The translations under genes and the position numbers were made by a program. From Blautia obeum ATCC 29174 (GTDB taxonomy: Bacteria > Bacillota > Clostridia > Lachnospirales > Lachnospiraceae): a stretch of DNA of 64,000 bases. The stretch spans positions 1,489,001 to 1,553,000 of the forward strand of contig NZ_CP102265.1 of the NCBI RefSeq assembly GCF_025147765.1, in the 5' to 3' direction. The notes beneath the pieces were generated by a model. That model had not been told where the DNA came from, made no database searches, and saw nothing but the letters and a program-made list of their open reading frames with translations. This document shows positions 34,124 to 42,463 of this stretch, piece by piece; positions within the stretch are counted from its first letter, which is position 1, and every line of letters begins with the position of its first letter.

Positions 34124-35089
34124 ATGATCAGGAAAAGATATCTGGCAGCAGCCGGACTGTTGACACTGGCTGTTGTGGCAGCAGGATGCGGTAAGAAAAA
34201 TGATGCAGGTTCTGTAGTACAGGCAACACCAACTCCGACCGAAGAAACTTCAGTATCCCCGACTCCGACGCCGGAGATGGTAAATATGGAAGAAACTGTT
34301 GAAAAGAATATCATGGGTGAGAAGACATCCACAGCATCAAAGGTGACTATTGTAAATCAGACAGGATCTGAGATTGCAGCGATCTATATCAGAGAGACTC
34401 CGTCTGATGACGCAGATGAAGACACCGCAGATGAGTGGGGTGATGATCTGGTAAACGGTATGTTTACACTGAAGAGTGGAGACAATGCAGTTTATTATTA
34501 TGAAAAACCACAGTCAGCGTCAACCATATATGATATCAGAATTACGTACACAGATGAAGAAAAAAATGAATGTTTCTTCAGAAAACTGCCGCTTACAACG
34601 ATTAAACAGATCACACTTCGTATGGATGGAAAAGATGAAGATGCGATTCCGTATGCAACCTATATGACGGCAAACAGTACGAAGGAAATCTCAACACTGA
34701 ATGATGTTAAGAAGAGACTCGGTCTGGAAACAGATGAGGACAGTGATTCTGTGACACCGACTCCGACAGAGGCACCGGATGATTCCAATAATTCTAATAA
34801 TTCCAATACAGATAATCCGGATCCGACGACGGCACCATCGGATAACAATGGCAACAGCAGCAATAATAATCCAAGCAGCGATGATCCTACAAATTCCACG
34901 ATTCAGACAGCAGAGAAATATATCGGTATGTCTATTGATGACCTTGTCGGAGCCGTAGGGGATTCCCAGTCTTCCGAGTATGACGATGACTCTGCTACCG
35001 GAACAACTGGATATTACTATTATCCGGATTTCACAGTTTCCACATCCGTAGATGAAGAAGGAAATGAAATCGTTACAGGAGTTTGGTAG
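34124..35089 (+). CDS. lipoprotein with Thr/Pro and Ser/Asn linkers, function unknown
   Basis: A 321-residue lipoprotein: signal peptide with lipobox VAAGC (Cys at about residue 22), a TPTP/ETS linker, a beta-rich domain (residues about 65-195: KVTIVNQTGSEIAAIYI... KQITLRMDG), a second Ser/Asn/Asp/Pro linker (about 210-260), and a C-terminal module with KYIGMSIDDLVGAVGDSQSSEY, the pattern of SmpA/OmlA-like or repeat modules that recognise walls or proteins. The first domain resembles secreted proteins with DUF-type immunoglobulin folds; no enzyme motif was seen. The promoter is of consensus strength, so it should be abundant. It precedes pyrH by 43 bases and may share its transcript. Confidence 0.75.
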   Translation: MIRKRYLAAAGLLTLAVVAAGCGKKNDAGSVVQATPTPTEETSVSPTPTPEMVNMEETVEKNIMGEKTSTASKVTIVNQTGSEIAAIYIRETPSDDADEDTADEWGDDLVNGMFTLKSGDNAVYYYEKPQSASTIYDIRITYTDEEKNECFFRKLPLTTIKQITLRMDGKDEDAIPYATYMTANSTKEISTLNDVKKRLGLETDEDSDSVTPTPTEAPDDSNNSNNSNTDNPDPTTAPSDNNGNSSNNNPSSDDPTNSTIQTAEKYIGMSIDDLVGAVGDSQSSEYDDDSATGTTGYYYYPDFTVSTSVDEEGNEIVTGVW

Positions 35090-35132
35090 AGATAAACAAT
35101 GCTGTGGCATTGCGGGAAAGGATAAATGATCT

Positions 35133-35828
35133 ATGAAAAGAATATTACTGAAATTAAGTGGAGAAGCTCTTGCCGGAGCCGAAAAAAAAGGATTTGACGA
35201 GGCAACGGTTATTGCTGTTGCAAAACAGATCCGTGCGGTTGCGGAAGAAGGAACACAGATTGGTATTGTGATCGGTGGAGGCAACTTCTGGAGAGGTCGT
35301 ACAAGCGAGACGATCAATCGTAACAAAGCAGACCAGATCGGCATGCTTGCTACTGTGATGAATTGTATTTATGTATCTGATATCTGCAGATATCTGGGAC
35401 TTAAGACAGAAATCTTTACACCATTTGTATGTGGCGCATTCACAAAACTTTACTCAAAAGATGCAGTAGAAGAGGCATTTGCAGAAGGCAAGATTCTTTT
35501 CTTTGCAGGAGGAACAGGCCATCCGTATTTCTCAACAGATACAGCTACAGTTCTGCGTGCTGTTGAGATCGAAGCAGAAGCAATCCTTCTTGCAAAGGCA
35601 GTAGACGGTATTTATGACAGCGATCCAAAACTGAATCCGAATGCTGTGAAATACGATGAGATTTCTATTGAAGAAGTTGTTGATAAAAAACTTGCAGCAA
35701 TGGATCTTACTGCATCTATTATGTGCCTTGAACAGAAGATGCCGATGCTGGTATTTGGCCTTGAAGAAGAAAACAGTATTGTAAATGCTGTACATGGTAA
35801 ATTTACAGGAACAAAAGTAACTGTATAA
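35133..35828 (+). CDS. pyrH: UMP kinase
   Basis: A 231-residue amino-acid-kinase-fold enzyme phosphorylating UMP to UDP. Motifs: RILLKLSGEALAG, VIGGGNFWRGR, GTGHPYFSTDTATVLRA and DGIYDSDPK. AAAGGATAAATGATCT precedes the ATG. It is first of the conserved pyrH-frr-uppS-cdsA-dxr-rseP order. In many bacteria rpsB and tsf come first; here a lipoprotein gene does. Confidence 0.96.
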   Translation: MKRILLKLSGEALAGAEKKGFDEATVIAVAKQIRAVAEEGTQIGIVIGGGNFWRGRTSETINRNKADQIGMLATVMNCIYVSDICRYLGLKTEIFTPFVCGAFTKLYSKDAVEEAFAEGKILFFAGGTGHPYFSTDTATVLRAVEIEAEAILLAKAVDGIYDSDPKLNPNAVKYDEISIEEVVDKKLAAMDLTASIMCLEQKMPMLVFGLEEENSIVNAVHGKFTGTKVTV

Positions 35829-35875
35829 GAGAATTCTAAAAAATAAAATATAACCGGAGAAGGAGAATTCGACAA

Positions 35876-36427
35876 ATGGATGAAAGAGTTCAGAAATATG
35901 AGCAGAAAATGACAAAAACACTGGATGGCTTTGAGGCAGAGCTGACTACGATTCGTGCAGGACGTGCAAATCCGCATATCCTTGACAAGATCACAGTAGA
36001 TTATTATGGCAGCCCGACACCACTTCAGCAGGTTGCGAACATTACTGTACCGGAAGCAAGAATGATTCAGATCCAGCCATGGGAATCCAGCCTGATCAAA
36101 GGCATTGAGAAAGCGATCCTTACTTCAGATCTTGGACTGAATCCGAGCAACGATGGTAAGATCGTGCGCCTGGTTCTTCCGGAACTGACGGAAGAACGTC
36201 GTAAAGATCTTGTAAAAGACGTAAAGAAAAAAGGAGAAGCAGCCAAGGTTGCTGTTCGTAATATTCGCCGTGATGCAAATGATGCATTTAAGAAGCTGAC
36301 CAAACAGGATGTTTCTGAAGATGAAGTAAAAGATCTGGAAGATGCAGTACAGAAGCTTACAGATAAGTTCATCAAGAAGATTGATGCTGCGGTTGAGGTG
36401 AAATCAAAAGAAATCCTGACAGTATAA
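35876..36427 (+). CDS. frr: ribosome recycling factor
   Basis: A 183-residue protein that splits post-termination ribosomes together with EF-G. Family blocks: TIRAGRANPHILDKI, YYGSPTPLQQVANI, and RKDLVKDVKKKGEAAKVAVRNIRRDAN. The length is typical. It is 47 bases after pyrH with GAGAAGGAGAATT upstream. Confidence 0.96.
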   Translation: MDERVQKYEQKMTKTLDGFEAELTTIRAGRANPHILDKITVDYYGSPTPLQQVANITVPEARMIQIQPWESSLIKGIEKAILTSDLGLNPSNDGKIVRLVLPELTEERRKDLVKDVKKKGEAAKVAVRNIRRDANDAFKKLTKQDVSEDEVKDLEDAVQKLTDKFIKKIDAAVEVKSKEILTV

Positions 36428-36459
36428 GAATTGTGCAATTGTCAGATTGGAGGGAGAGG

Positions 36460-36482
36460 GAGAGCCGGAAAGGGCTCTCTTT
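36460..36482 (+). terminator. hairpin between frr and uppS
   Basis: GAGAGCC (36460-36466) pairs with GGCTCTC (36473-36479), followed by TTT. The tail is short, so it probably acts as a partial terminator or mRNA stabiliser inside the operon. Confidence 0.45.
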
Positions 36483-36518
36483 CTGTTCGCTCTGCAGGAT
36501 GAGAGGAGAAACATAAAT

Positions 36519-37235
36519 ATGGAAAATATGAAAGTTCCGAATCATATTGCGATTATTCTCGATGGAAATGGCAGATGGGCAAAGGCCAAAGGAATGCCGC
36601 GAGGATATGGACATATCAAGGGTTGTGCAAATCTTGAACAAATCTGTTATGATATCAAAGATCTTGGTGTGAAATATCTTACGGTATATGCTTTTTCAAC
36701 AGAAAACTGGAAACGCTCCAGAGAAGAAGTAGAAGGACTGATGAAATTGTTCCGCAGTTATCTCAAAAAATGTATGAAGAGTGCGGAAAAAAATCATATG
36801 CGAGTGAAAATCATCGGAGATCCGACTGCGTTTGATCAGGATATACAGGACAAGATCAGGAAACTCGAAGAATTTTCAAAAGATTACGATGAATTATATT
36901 TTCAGATTGCATTGAATTATGGAAGCCGCGATGAGATCACCCGTGGAATGCGTAAACTTGCACAGGATGCAGCTGATGGAAGATTGAATCCGCAGGAAAT
37001 TACGGAGGACACGATTTCGGGGTATCTGGATACAGCAGGTGTTCCGGACCCGGATCTGTTGATCAGAACCAGCGGAGAACAGAGACTGTCCAATTTCCTT
37101 ATGTGGCAGCTGGCATATACAGAGTTTTATTTTACAGATGTTGCATGGCCGGATTTTCATAAAGAAGATCTGATCAGAGCAATCGAAAAATACAATGGAA
37201 GAGACCGCCGCTATGGAGGCGTGAAGGAGGAATAA
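36519..37235 (+). CDS. uppS: isoprenyl transferase (undecaprenyl diphosphate synthase)
   Basis: A 238-residue cis-prenyltransferase making the C55 carrier for cell-wall and surface glycan synthesis. Motifs: HIAIILDGNGRWAKAKG (catalytic Asp), GHIKGCANLE, YAFSTENWKRS, and the C-terminal LLIRTSGEQRLSNFLMWQLAYTE, given here as RTSGEQRLSNFLMWQ. ATG 36519 has GAGGAG ten bases upstream; the frame is open further upstream but passes through the hairpin. Product feeds the glycan genes at the left of the window. Confidence 0.95.
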   Translation: MENMKVPNHIAIILDGNGRWAKAKGMPRGYGHIKGCANLEQICYDIKDLGVKYLTVYAFSTENWKRSREEVEGLMKLFRSYLKKCMKSAEKNHMRVKIIGDPTAFDQDIQDKIRKLEEFSKDYDELYFQIALNYGSRDEITRGMRKLAQDAADGRLNPQEITEDTISGYLDTAGVPDPDLLIRTSGEQRLSNFLMWQLAYTEFYFTDVAWPDFHKEDLIRAIEKYNGRDRRYGGVKEE

Positions 37236-37238
37236 AAT

Positions 37239-38033
37239 ATGTTTAAGACACGACTCATAAGTGGCATTCTGCTTGTAATCGCTGCGCTTCTTACGATCAT
37301 AAGCGGAAACTATGTGCTGTTTGTGACATTGCTCTGCGTTTCTCTGCTTGGAATGCAGGAACTTTATAAGGCAATGGGGGTACATAAAGATCAGACGGAA
37401 TTTCTGGAACTGGCGGGATATCTTGGTGCGATTCTGTATTATGTATCTCTGTTGCTGGGATTTGAACGTTATGGAACGATGGCGATTCTGATCGCTCTGA
37501 TCCTGATCATGTTTGTGTATGTTTTTTCGTATCCGAAATACAATGCAAATCAGGTCATGGCAACATTTTTCGGAGTAGTTTATGTAGCGGTAATGCTTTC
37601 TTTTATTCTTCTGACAAGAAATCTTCCGGATGGTAAATTTATCGTATGGCTGATCTTCCTCTGTTCCTGGGGATGCGATACCTGTGCATATTGTGTGGGT
37701 ATGCTGATCGGCAAACATAAGATGGCACCGGTGCTCAGCCCGAAGAAATCAATAGAGGGAGCTGTGGGAGGCGTTGTCGGTGCTGCACTTCTTGGCGTGA
37801 TCTATGCGGTAGCAACACATGGAGCAATGCTTGAATATGCAGTTATTTGCGGCGTTGGAGCACTGATCTCAATGGTTGGGGATCTTGCTGCTTCTGCAAT
37901 CAAAAGAAATCAGGGAATCAAGGATTATGGAAAGCTGATTCCGGGGCATGGTGGAATTCTTGACCGTTTTGACAGCGTAATCTTTACGGCACCGGTCATT
38001 TATTATCTGGCAAAAATGATTCTTGGTCTCTAA
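37239..38033 (+). CDS. cdsA: phosphatidate cytidylyltransferase
   Basis: A 264-residue membrane enzyme making CDP-diacylglycerol for phospholipids. About eight helices; the C-terminal signature is complete: GDLAASAIKRNQGIKDYGKL then IPGHGGILDRFDS. It starts three bases after uppS with AAGGAGG overlapping the uppS end, indicating coupled translation. Confidence 0.95.
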   Translation: MFKTRLISGILLVIAALLTIISGNYVLFVTLLCVSLLGMQELYKAMGVHKDQTEFLELAGYLGAILYYVSLLLGFERYGTMAILIALILIMFVYVFSYPKYNANQVMATFFGVVYVAVMLSFILLTRNLPDGKFIVWLIFLCSWGCDTCAYCVGMLIGKHKMAPVLSPKKSIEGAVGGVVGAALLGVIYAVATHGAMLEYAVICGVGALISMVGDLAASAIKRNQGIKDYGKLIPGHGGILDRFDSVIFTAPVIYYLAKMILGL

Positions 38034-38046
38034 AAAGGAGAAGGGC

Positions 38047-39189
38047 ATGAAAAAAATTGCAATATTAGGATCCACAGGATCTATCGGAACACAGACACTG
38101 GATGTTGTGCGTGCCAATGGTGATATTGAGGTTCTTGGAATCAGTGCAGGAAAAAATATTCAGAAACTGGAAGAACAGGTAAGAGAATTTTCTCCACGTC
38201 TGGTTGCTGTCTGGGATGAGAATGCGGCACAGGAACTTGCACAGAAGATTCAGGATACGGATACGAAGGTTGTCGCAGGAATGGATGGCCTTCTGGAGCT
38301 GGCTGCCATGCCGGATACAGAAATTCTGGTTACTGCAATCGTGGGAATGCTTGGGATTCGCCCGACGATCGAGGCGATCCGTGCAGGAAAGGACATTGCA
38401 CTTGCCAATAAGGAAACTCTGGTAACTGCAGGGCATCTGATCATTCCAATGGCAAAAGAATATGGAGTAAAGATTCTTCCTGTAGACAGTGAACACAGTG
38501 CTGTTTTTCAATCCTTGAATGGAGAACATAAAGAAGAAGTCCATAAGCTGCTGATCACTGCATCGGGTGGACCTTTTCGCGGAAAAACAAGAAAAGACCT
38601 GGAGTCAGTGACGCTGGAAGATACTTTGAAACACCCGAACTGGGTGATGGGACAGAAGATTACCGTGGATTCTGCGACACTGGTGAATAAAGGCCTTGAA
38701 GTGATGGAGGCCAGATGGCTGTTTGATGTGAGCCTGGATCAGATCCAGGTTGTTGTACAGCCACAAAGTGTGATACATTCCATGGTGGAATTTAAAGATG
38801 GAGGGATCATTGCACAGCTTGGAACACCGGATATGCGGCTTCCAATTCAGTATGCACTGTATTATCCGCACAGAAGATATCTGAATGGAGACAGACTTGA
38901 CTTTGCCAAATTGGGTCAGATTACCTTTGAAGAACCGGATATGGATACGTTCCTGGGTCTTCCGATGGCAATTCAGGCGGCAAAAGCAGGCGGTTCCATG
39001 CCGACAGTATTTAATGCGGCAAATGAACTTGCAGTAAGTAAATTCCTTCACAAAAAAATTCGTTTCCTGGATATTTATGACATTATAGGACAGTCTATGG
39101 AACGCCATAAAGTTATTGAGAATCCTGGACTTGAAGAAATACTGGAAACAGAGAGTGATACATATCAATGGATTGAAAGCAGGTGGTAG
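38047..39189 (+). CDS. dxr: 1-deoxy-D-xylulose-5-phosphate reductoisomerase
   Basis: A 380-residue enzyme of the MEP isoprenoid route, converting DXP to MEP with NADPH. Motifs: KKIAILGSTGSIGTQTLDVV (NADPH), ALANKETLVTAG, LPVDSEHSAVFQSL (metal binding) and TASGGPFR. ATG 38047 has AAGGAGAAGGG upstream; an in-frame ATG at 38023 lies inside cdsA. It supplies precursors for uppS two genes earlier. Confidence 0.95.
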   Translation: MKKIAILGSTGSIGTQTLDVVRANGDIEVLGISAGKNIQKLEEQVREFSPRLVAVWDENAAQELAQKIQDTDTKVVAGMDGLLELAAMPDTEILVTAIVGMLGIRPTIEAIRAGKDIALANKETLVTAGHLIIPMAKEYGVKILPVDSEHSAVFQSLNGEHKEEVHKLLITASGGPFRGKTRKDLESVTLEDTLKHPNWVMGQKITVDSATLVNKGLEVMEARWLFDVSLDQIQVVVQPQSVIHSMVEFKDGGIIAQLGTPDMRLPIQYALYYPHRRYLNGDRLDFAKLGQITFEEPDMDTFLGLPMAIQAAKAGGSMPTVFNAANELAVSKFLHKKIRFLDIYDIIGQSMERHKVIENPGLEEILETESDTYQWIESRW

Positions 39190-39190
39190 A

Positions 39191-40480
39191 TTGAAGATTC
39201 TGATTGCGATTATTATTTTCAGTGCAATCATATTGTTTCATGAATTTGGACATTTTTTATTTGCCAAATTAAACGGAATCAGTGTAACTGAGTTTTCTCT
39301 TGGAATGGGACCGAGACTGTGGAGTTTTCAGAAGGGAGAGACCAGATATTCATTGAAATTGCTTCCGCTTGGCGGCTCATGTGCCATGGTGGGTGAAGAT
39401 ACTGCCGAGGAGGAAATTCCGGGCTCCTTTAATGCGGCATCTGTATGGGGCAGGATTTCTGTCGTTGCGGCCGGTCCGATATTTAACTTTATTCTGGCGT
39501 TTGTGCTTGCAGTGATCATTGTAGGTTTTGTGGGATATGATCCGGCTGAAGTGCTGGAAGTGGATAAAAATTCAGCAGCTGCAGAGGCAGGGCTTCAGAA
39601 TGGAGACATTATTACAGAATATGACGGATATCATGTGGATCTTGCAAAAGATCTGTATGTATATATGTATCTGAATGATCTGAAGGAGGGCGACACAGTT
39701 ACCCTGAAGGTCAGAAGAGATGGCAGGACAGAAACGATTTCATACACACCTGATGTATCGGTAAGATACCTGCTGGGATTTAACAGATCAGATGCATCTT
39801 CTATGACAGTGGAATCTCTGATTGACGGAATGCCACTCCAGGAGGCAGGATTGCAGCCGGGGGATACGATCACGGCAATCAATGGTGTGGAGATTGCGGA
39901 CGGTGAGGCATATGATGCATATCTTGCAGAACATCCGCTTTCGAGTGAATCGGTAGAGATTACGTATGACAGAGATGGCCTGGATTATACAGCGACAATT
40001 ACTCCGAAAGAGTATCGTACACCACAGCTTGGATTTTCTTATAACCTTGGTTATACAAAGACCTCCGGCCTGCGGATACTGAAATACGGTGCACTGGAAA
40101 TAAAATATATGATCAGGACGACTCTGCTGAGTCTGAAAGAACTGGTTACGGGACAGCTTGGATTCCAGAATCTCAGCGGCCCGGTAGGTGTCGTAGATGC
40201 GATTGGTACAACTTATGAAGAAAGTAAGAGTGAAGGTACTCTGATGCTCTGGATGAACATGCTGAATATGGCAGTACTGTTGTCGGCAAACCTTGGTGTT
40301 ATGAATCTGCTTCCTCTTCCGGCACTGGATGGCGGAAGACTTGTTTTTCTGATCATTGAGGCAATTCGGAAGAAACCGATCAATCGAGAAATTGAGGGCA
40401 GGATTCATTTTGCAGGGCTGATGGCACTTATGGTGCTGATGGTAGTAGTTATGTACAATGATATTCTGAAAATCTTCTGA
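39191..40480 (+). CDS. rseP: RIP zinc metalloprotease RseP/RasP
   Basis: A 429-residue site-2 protease cutting transmembrane substrates such as anti-sigma factors and signal-peptide remnants. HEFGH (zinc, near residue 18), about four helices, one clear PDZ domain plus a second shorter one (NSAAAEAGLQNGD; MPLQEAGLQPGD), and the C-terminal NLLPLPALDGGR motif with the third zinc ligand. The start is TTG 39191, one base after the dxr stop, with AGGTGG upstream. It ends the operon; a terminator follows. The usual downstream ispG is not here. Confidence 0.93.
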   Translation: MKILIAIIIFSAIILFHEFGHFLFAKLNGISVTEFSLGMGPRLWSFQKGETRYSLKLLPLGGSCAMVGEDTAEEEIPGSFNAASVWGRISVVAAGPIFNFILAFVLAVIIVGFVGYDPAEVLEVDKNSAAAEAGLQNGDIITEYDGYHVDLAKDLYVYMYLNDLKEGDTVTLKVRRDGRTETISYTPDVSVRYLLGFNRSDASSMTVESLIDGMPLQEAGLQPGDTITAINGVEIADGEAYDAYLAEHPLSSESVEITYDRDGLDYTATITPKEYRTPQLGFSYNLGYTKTSGLRILKYGALEIKYMIRTTLLSLKELVTGQLGFQNLSGPVGVVDAIGTTYEESKSEGTLMLWMNMLNMAVLLSANLGVMNLLPLPALDGGRLVFLIIEAIRKKPINREIEGRIHFAGLMALMVLMVVVMYNDILKIF

Positions 40481-40511
40481 AAATAGAAAGTAGCAGATGG
40501 CAGACAGAAGG

Positions 40512-40539
40512 ACGGATGCGAATATGCATCTGTCTTTTT
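40512..40539 (+). terminator. Rho-independent terminator after rseP
   Basis: ACGGATGC (40512-40519) pairs with GCATCTGT (40526-40533), one G-T pair, followed by C and T5. Confidence 0.75.
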
Positions 40540-40598
40540 GTGTTATACGGGATACATGATGCATAGAATATACGGAGAGCTCTTGGCAGGAGAAGCAG

Positions 40599-41867
40599 GT
40601 GGAATTTTATAATAAAGTAAAAAGTCAGCAGGATCAGCCGGATCAGGGCGAGCTGAAGGTAAGTGTTTTTACGGAAGATGGTACGCGACCGGTGGAAAAT
40701 GCATTGGTGAGGATCTCTTATACCGGAGAGAGTGGACAGACGGTGGAAGAAGTACGTACGGATTCATCCGGGCAGACACCGACTCTTGAGTTAAAAACAC
40801 CACCTCTGGAATATAGTATGGAACCAGTGGAAGAACAGCCTTATGCGGAGTATACGATTCAGGTGCAGGCGGAAGGATTTGAAAATACAGAAATTGCAGG
40901 AACACAGGTATTACCAGGCGTGGTGGCGCAGCAATCGATAAAAATGGCATTTCAGGCAGAAGCATCTTTTGAAAGACTTGTGATCGGACCCCATACGTTA
41001 TTTGCAGAATATCCGCCAAAGATAGAAGAAGCTGAGATAAAGCCGGTGAATGAAAGTGGAGAGATCGTTTTGAGCAGAGTAGTCATACCGGAATATATCG
41101 TGGTTCATGATGGATCGGTAAATGATACAACAGCGCCGGATTATTATGAACGGTACAAAGATTATATAAAAAATGTTGCGAGCAGTGAAATTTACGCTAC
41201 CTGGCCGGATGATACGATTCGAGCAAATATACTGGCAATCATGTCATTTACCTTAAACAGGGTCTACACAGAATGGTACCGGAATAAAGGAAAAGATTTT
41301 ACTATTACATCTTCGACTGCATATGATCACAAATGGATTCGTGGAAGAAATGTATTTGACAGCATATCGAGAATCACAGACGAACTTTTTGAAAACTATC
41401 TGTCCAGACCGAATGTGCGTCAGCCAATTCTGACACAGTATTGTGATGGAAGAAGGGTGCAGTGCAGGAATAGAGGGTGGATGACACAGTGGGGAAGCAA
41501 ATCACTGGGAGATCAGGGATATTCACCAATCGAGATCCTGAGGTATTTTTATGGCAATGATATGTATATCAATGTAGCAGAAGAAATTTCCGGTATTCCG
41601 TCTTCCTGGCCGGGATATGATCTGAATATTGGAGCTACAGGAGAGAAGGTCAGACAGCTTCAGGAACAGCTTAATGTGATCGCGGGAGCATATCCGGCAA
41701 TTCCGAAAGTGGGTGAAGATGGGATTTATGGGGAACGGACCAGTGAATCTGTACGTAAATTTCAAAATGTTTTTGGCCTTCCGGAAACCGGAATCACAGA
41801 TTACCCAACCTGGTATAAAATACAGGAAATCTATGTTGCAGTGAGCAGAATCGCGGAACTGAATTAG
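40599..41867 (+). CDS. SpoIID-like protein with peptidoglycan-binding domain
   Basis: A 422-residue protein starting at GTG 40599 (AGGAG six bases upstream), with no signal peptide visible. Residues about 18-115 look like a carboxypeptidase-regulatory or Ig-like beta domain (ELKVSVFTEDGTRPVENALVRI). Residues about 195-330 recall the SpoIID/LytB amidase-enhancer-like region (SFTLNRVYTEWYRN, SSTAYDHKWIRGRNVFDS, YCDGRRVQCRNRGWMTQWGS). Residues about 345-412 are a PG_binding_1 domain (IGATGEKVRQLQEQLN, GEDGIYGERTSESVRKFQ). It may act in spore or septum peptidoglycan. Absence of a signal peptide fits cytoplasmic or forespore use. The catalytic role is uncertain. Confidence 0.7.
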   Translation: MEFYNKVKSQQDQPDQGELKVSVFTEDGTRPVENALVRISYTGESGQTVEEVRTDSSGQTPTLELKTPPLEYSMEPVEEQPYAEYTIQVQAEGFENTEIAGTQVLPGVVAQQSIKMAFQAEASFERLVIGPHTLFAEYPPKIEEAEIKPVNESGEIVLSRVVIPEYIVVHDGSVNDTTAPDYYERYKDYIKNVASSEIYATWPDDTIRANILAIMSFTLNRVYTEWYRNKGKDFTITSSTAYDHKWIRGRNVFDSISRITDELFENYLSRPNVRQPILTQYCDGRRVQCRNRGWMTQWGSKSLGDQGYSPIEILRYFYGNDMYINVAEEISGIPSSWPGYDLNIGATGEKVRQLQEQLNVIAGAYPAIPKVGEDGIYGERTSESVRKFQNVFGLPETGITDYPTWYKIQEIYVAVSRIAELN

Positions 41868-41938
41868 AAAATATCCGACCATAAAATCACCAAATTGAAT
41901 GAAAAATATAAAATATATAAAAAACTTCAAAAAAGGTG

Positions 41939-41967
41939 TTGACTTTGTGAATGGACTCTGATATTAT
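41939..41967 (+). promoter_or_regulatory. promoter of the first tRNA-Leu
   Basis: TTGACT (41939-41944), 17-bp spacer, TATTAT (41962-41967), followed by a short leader with the inverted repeat AGGAG/CTCCT before the tRNA. Confidence 0.7.
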
Positions 41968-42008
41968 ATCATTTGTCGCGAGGAGTTAACTCCTGCGAAA
42001 CAGAATAT

Positions 42009-42093
42009 GCGGAAGTGTCGGAACTGGCAGACGAGCAAGACTAAGGATCTTGTGAGCATTGCGCTCGTGTGGGTTCAAGTCCCATCTTCCGCA
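42009..42093 (+). tRNA. tRNA-Leu (anticodon AAG), copy 1
   Basis: An 85-nt tRNA with acceptor GCGGAAG/CTTCCGC, anticodon stem CAAGA/TCTTG around loop CTAAGGA (anticodon AAG), a long class-II variable arm (GTGAGCATTGCGCTCGT region), T-loop GGTTCAAGTCC and discriminator A. CCA is not encoded. It is identical to the copy at 42182. Confidence 0.93.
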
Positions 42094-42110
42094 TAATACA
42101 AAAAAAGGTA

Positions 42111-42139
42111 TTGACAGATGTCAAGTCTTTGGGTATAAT
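42111..42139 (+). promoter_or_regulatory. consensus promoter of the second tRNA-Leu
   Basis: TTGACA (42111-42116), 17-bp spacer, TATAAT (42134-42139); both hexamers are perfect. Confidence 0.85.
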
Positions 42140-42181
42140 ATCTGTTATCGCGAGGAAGTCGATTTCCACGAAATGCGATAT

Positions 42182-42266
42182 GCGGAAGTGTCGGAACTGG
42201 CAGACGAGCAAGACTAAGGATCTTGTGAGCATTGCGCTCGTGTGGGTTCAAGTCCCATCTTCCGCA
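42182..42266 (+). tRNA. tRNA-Leu (anticodon AAG), copy 2
   Basis: Base-for-base the same 85 nt as the copy at 42009-42093. It has its own promoter and a leader with a hairpin-like GAGGAA/TTTCC element, and is followed by a strong terminator, so each copy is a separate module rather than a polycistronic array. Confidence 0.93.
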
Positions 42267-42271
42267 TGCAG

Positions 42272-42320
42272 AGCCCTTGATGATTCAAGGGCTTTTCTTT
42301 TTGCCCGTACAGGGCTTTTT
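42272..42320 (+). terminator. tandem terminators after tRNA-Leu
   Basis: AGCCCTTGA (42272-42280) pairs with TCAAGGGCT (42285-42293) then TTTTCTTTTT; a second smaller hairpin GCCC/GGGC (42303-42315) with T5 follows. Confidence 0.85.
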
Positions 42321-42463
42321 GTTTTATGTGCACATCTCGAATTGTGTTTGCGAATGTCGAAAAAATTTATCTGCATGTTTTTTTTGAAAAAAAGAGGAAT
42401 TTGCTGCTTGACACAGAATATAATTAATAAGAGGTATTTTGTCATTCTGTGGAGGGCGTGCCT

